NCBI RefSeq assembly: GCF_000189635.1
Contig: NW_002476209.1
Location: 248,001-312,000, forward strand
Direction of reading: 5' to 3'
Source: Tetrahymena thermophila SB210
Taxonomy: Eukaryota; Ciliophora; Oligohymenophorea; Hymenostomatida; Tetrahymenidae
Length of the DNA stretch: 64,000 bases
Position numbers and translations under genes: made by a program. The stretch's first letter is position 1. Every line of letters starts with the position of its first letter. The notes beneath the pieces are model-generated. The model made no database searches. It was given only the letters and a program-made list of their open reading frames with translations, and was not told the origin of the DNA. Positions 60,220 to 64,000 of the stretch are shown in pieces.

Positions 60220-63200
60220 TCAAAATTTTATTAAAGCTGATGAAAGTAGTTTGCAAAAGCGCTACAGTGTTTCATAGCTTGAAAGTTGGGTTTTTGATTC
60301 CTTTTCTGCTTAAACAAGAAGCGTAGGTATACCTCTAGAATTTATAACTTATAAAACGCCTAAGCATTCAGTATCAAAATGAATAAAATCATCCATTGAA
60401 AACAAAACAGCTGGTTTATTCTTTTATAAGTTGCTTTGTTTTATTATTGGAATTGTAACAACAGGTAATTAAGTATCTATATCTATCATTTTGTTAAAAT
60501 CTGTGTTTTCAGATATATTTTATGTAGCTTATAACACTTATTCATTAAAAACTTTTCCAACTATTCCTTCCTTGGTTTCAAAGTAAACTTTAACTCCATT
60601 CTAATAAGTAAAAAACTACTATAGAATTTTATCGAAGATTACAATTTTTGAATGAGGAATGTTCAAACCACGGTTTAAGAAAACGTATGATGTTTCTATA
60701 AGCTCTTAGAGAGATTAGCATTATATAGCATCTACAGAATATGTGTAAAGAGATCTGAGAGAATTGTAAAATTCAGCTCTTTCATCATTAAAAACACTGT
60801 TTTTTAAAATATTTTCGGAGAGCATAGCTATTACTTTGAGAATCCCTTCATCGTCTTTTGTGAAAAAAGATTAATTTAATTTATTAGTTACTTGGAGGAC
60901 ACCTAAATACATAAATTTACTAAATAAAAAAATATTCATTCTCCAAATAAGATATACCCATAACCCTATTGCTGGATTTAGTGTCGAATATTGGAGCACA
61001 CAAAACAGATTTTGTGCGATAATTATTTTTTAAATCTAATTATTTGTCAAAACGGTCATCAAGATGGGCATCAAGCACGTTAATTGTTTATCCTGTTTGT
61101 GCTACATGTCCGCAAAAGCCAGCTATTTAAGTTATTTAGATTATTTGAATAATTTTATCATACTTTTTTGAAGCTATAAAGTTAATATTTTTTATTTTTG
61201 TTTGTAAATTTTAAAGACATTTTACATTAATCTACAGATAGTTTGATCATATCGTTTTTATTACCTTTAGTCCAAAATAAATTGCTTTTTTCGTCTAGCA
61301 AAAATATAGATGATTTATCACAACTCAAGATGCTTATGCATTCGTTTGACAAAGCATCAAATACTTCAGAAATGTTCATTTTATGCTATAGGTTATAAAT
61401 ACATTTTATTACTTATTTCATTTTTAAGATAAGGTTCATTCCTATTTACAGATAGCTTAGAAGTGAGTTTACGCTTTCATAAAAGTATTTAAAAGTTTAG
61501 CCCTCTAAATTGTAAATAAGTTTCTGCAAATTCTACTCATCCTAAAAGTGGCCTCTTAAAAATTTTATGTATCTTCCTTCAACATAGAAATCTTCAATTT
61601 CCTTTTCACCTAAATGTAAATAAAAATAAATATTTTTTTTTAAGAACCTTATTTGATATAATATAATATTTATTACAAACTTTACTTTCTTTAATTTATT
61701 TAGTTTTACTTTTTAAATTATTACAGTTGAAGATTTTTTTTTTTATAATATATCAATTTTAATTATTTTGTAAAATTTAAAAAGATTATTTAATGTTTAT
61801 GTCTATATTAATTAAGTCATGCTTTCTTCAAATATTTTCATAATGTTCTAAAAAATAACATTGCTTGTAATTCTGTTTTTTTAAATTTACATAATGGGAT
61901 AACTAATTTTAAGTTAGAATTCACTTTTATTAAAAATTGTTCTTATCAATTTTCTATTTTTAGTTTAATTTTTGTAAATAAATATAAATATTTTAAAATT
62001 ATTTATTTTTTAAATCATCCAAAAAAAAATTAAATATTAACTGGTATCCATATCAAGAGCAGATGCATAAAATGCATGGTCGGTTGAATGTTAAATAAAC
62101 TATGGCCTTAAATTCTTCTTTTCATTTGATTCACTAGGAGTAGTTCCTTACTACTAACGGGTGTTTTTAATTTGTTTGTTAAGTTTTGGAATATAAATTT
62201 AAAGCGGAGTATTGTGCAAATTTGAAGATATTACAGGAGTTTAACTTCCATTTTAGATATTTAAAGTATTTACTTAAATATTTCTTTTTGATTTCTATTG
62301 AATTTAGCTATTCTATTGATTTTCTAAACTACTAGGTATGAAATTTAAGCTTTCTGAATTATTTATATTACTATGATCATCTACTATTTGCTTTATTTAA
62401 GCTATATTTTTACTTTATTGCCTAGTTATTTATTATCTTGATTCGCTATGTACTCCTATCCTTTACTTATTAATTGTCTACTAGTTTATACTTTACTATA
62501 CATTTATACTTTAAGATGCTTTTCTTCTATGCGGACTCCCTATAATTATAGGTTGCTTCATATCTTTCATTATTTCAAACTTTTGTAATTGAATCTTGTG
62601 CAATTTAATTTCATCGAGCTCATTTTTTAGGCTTATATTTTACTCGACCATTTATTAAAAAAAAGAATCTTTTTATTTGTTAGAAATTTGTAAAAATTCT
62701 AGCATTTTCATCTACCTATTTAGATCTTTTTTTAAAGACCTATTTTCACTCTCCAATCTTTCATTTACAAGTAGAATGTCTTTTATACAATTTTATAAAT
62801 TCTCTATATCGACTTCAACTTTATCAGAATAGTTTGATATTTTCAAAAAATCATTTAATATTTGTTTTTAATTGCAATCACTTTGATGCAACAAATAAGA
62901 GTTATGCATTGAATTATTTTAGCTCTGTTTGCTGCTAAACTCATTTAAATTAATTTAAGACAAATTCAAGCGATTTTTCTAGCTAGAAGAAAAAGGTTTT
63001 TTCAAAAAGTTTTTCTAATTCATTTACTTTAGCTGCGCTGACAAACTATTTAAAGGATTGTTTTATTTATCAAAGGTGGTATTAAACGAAGCTAAAATGG
63101 GTACATTTTTAGGTGTTTTATTTTAATTCTGAAGCATTTAAGATAAATAATTTTATGGTTTAACATTTTTTTAGCTGCTCCTTTGCTTTTCATTTGGTGT

Positions 63201-63254
63201 TTTTTACCATTCTTTATCAATTATTTATTCGAGATGACCTTATGATTTATTCAT
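60220..63254 (-). CDS. Tandem GAF-domain protein with NKFDE motif and N-terminal coiled coil
   Basis: The C-terminal half has two GAF domains, the small-molecule sensing fold of cyclic-nucleotide phosphodiesterases and cyclases. GAF 1 reads ISILSCDKSSIFLLDEK, then AGFCGHVAQTGQTINVLDAH, DDRFDKQLDLKNNYRTKS, VLCAPIFD and VMGVLQVTNK. Its end carries the NKFDE signature (NK, then FTKDDE, 60888-60847) typical of cGMP- or cAMP-binding GAF domains. GAF 2 is more divergent (IPHSKIVIFDKI, GIVGKVFNEQV). The stop follows soon after, with no phosphodiesterase or cyclase catalytic domain. The N-terminal region (63254 to about 62044) is Asn/Gln/Ser-rich with a coiled coil (LENLQNCIKDILLVNERLES), then an intron of about 430 bp. 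Other introns are short and in frame. It is likely a regulatory or receptor subunit rather than an enzyme. The start ATG is the first in frame. Confidence 0.85.
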
Positions 63255-63887
63255 TTAAGTTTCTTCTAATCACTTTAAAATTTGCTTAATTTTTCAAAAT
63301 AAATATCTTTAATTAATCAATATTTTTTCATAAAAAGTATGCCATAAAATATCATATTAATAATACTTAATTATTTAGTTTTTTTTTTACTTATTTAATT
63401 TGATTGGGTAATAATTATCATCTGATAAAAAATCTTAACCAACCAAATATTCTATTTATAAATAAACATATTTCAATAAAAAATATTATATTTGAGTATC
63501 TTATTTTTTCTTTTGAATTTTTAAACTCAAACCAAATTCAAAGCTATGAATTTTTTGCAACCAAAAATATTTTAATACTTTATTATTTTACACCTAATAA
63601 ATAAATAAATTTCTATTAACTTCATTTTTAGTAACTTTTAAATATCAATTAAATCTAAAACTTTAATTTTAAAAGACTAGTTAAACTTGCATAAACAAAA
63701 ATAAAATTGTTAAATTTACATAAAAATATATTTTTTTTAATCGCACTTAAAAATAGATAAATAATTTATAAAAGTTTGCTATAAATAAACTCAAAGCATT
63801 TCTTAAAAATACCAATAAATTTATTATATACAAATATAAAATTAGCTTACACAGAAAATAATGAATTTATTATTATTTAGTTTTATT
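63255..63887. other. AT-rich intergenic region
   Basis: Between the start of the GAF gene and the stop of a gene entering from the right. A 66-codon open stretch at 63404-63604 on the plus strand is low-complexity and not convincing. No named site is seen. Confidence 0.55.
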
Positions 63888-64000
63888 TCATTTTTCTTTG
63901 ATTGCCTATTTCTTAAATGCTTTAAAAATTCCTGACTTTGTTATACATAGAATGTCATAATCAGATTTATCTGATAAATTGACAAAAGCAGTAATATCTA
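63888..64000 (-). CDS. C-terminal end of a gene running off the right edge (partial)
   Basis: An open minus-strand frame enters from the window edge and ends in a TGA at 63888-63890. The visible residues, DITAFVNLSDKSDYDILC then ITKSGIFKAFKKQAIKEK, have the composition of real protein and not of the flanking AT-rich spacer. Too short to classify. Confidence 0.5.

Noticed and set aside
63404-63604. Plus-strand open stretch of 66 codons
   Set aside because: Begins without a convincing ATG context, is low-complexity, and ends in TAA, which is not a stop in this code. No support from neighbours.
1-64000. Transposons, retroelements or internal eliminated sequences
   Set aside because: No reverse transcriptase, transposase, integrase or capsid-like frame and no terminal repeats were found in either strand in the ciliate or standard code.

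Overview
The window reads as ciliate macronuclear DNA of the Tetrahymena type. It is very AT-rich throughout. Long reading frames appear only when TAA and TAG are read as glutamine and TGA is kept as the sole stop. Most introns run from about 30 to over 100 bp, begin GTA and end in AG, usually TAG, AAG or CAG. In the standard code every gene shatters into short fragments. Translated with the ciliate code, the window resolves into 17 protein-coding genes, one partial gene at the right edge and one decayed ion-channel gene. I found no transposon, retroelement, rRNA, CRISPR array or convincing tRNA.

Layout, left to right: a low-complexity coiled-coil protein (208-2037, -); a PUF/Pumilio RNA-binding protein in many exons (3231-6513, -); an intronless Gln/Asn-rich protein (8972-11392, +); a large RCC1-propeller protein with a long C-terminal extension (11553-17470, -); a long Gln/Asn-rich coiled-coil protein (18191-22162, +); a DRC10/IQCD-like axonemal protein (22802-24768, -); a voltage-gated K+ channel (25367-29804, -); a small paired-cysteine protein (30376-30744, -); an FCP1/SCP-type phosphatase with a long disordered N-terminus (30955-33651, -); an ABCA-type transporter with two ATPase domains (34388-39054, -); a GMC/choline-dehydrogenase-like flavoprotein (41228-42877, +); a second small paired-cysteine protein (43767-44093, -); a decayed cyclic-nucleotide-gated-type channel (about 45858-48950, +); an apparently intact channel of that class with a CCHC zinc-knuckle-like motif (49480-53397, +); a GH16 glycoside hydrolase (54219-55223, -); two tandem paralogues of an unrecognised family (56398-57366 and 58803-59651, -); a tandem-GAF protein with an NKFDE motif (60220-63254, -); and the C-terminus of another gene (from 63888, -).

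The genes do not form an operon or one pathway. A loose theme is ion flux and cyclic-nucleotide signalling in a motile, secreting cell: K+ and cyclic-nucleotide-type channels, a GAF protein with a cyclic-nucleotide-binding signature, an axonemal dynein-regulator subunit, an ABCA lipid-type transporter and a secreted or membrane-anchored glucan hydrolase. Intergenic DNA is extremely AT-rich and holds several diverged direct repeats and microsatellites.

Exon boundaries were placed by eye from frame continuity and GT-AG sites. Gene ends are firmer than individual small introns.
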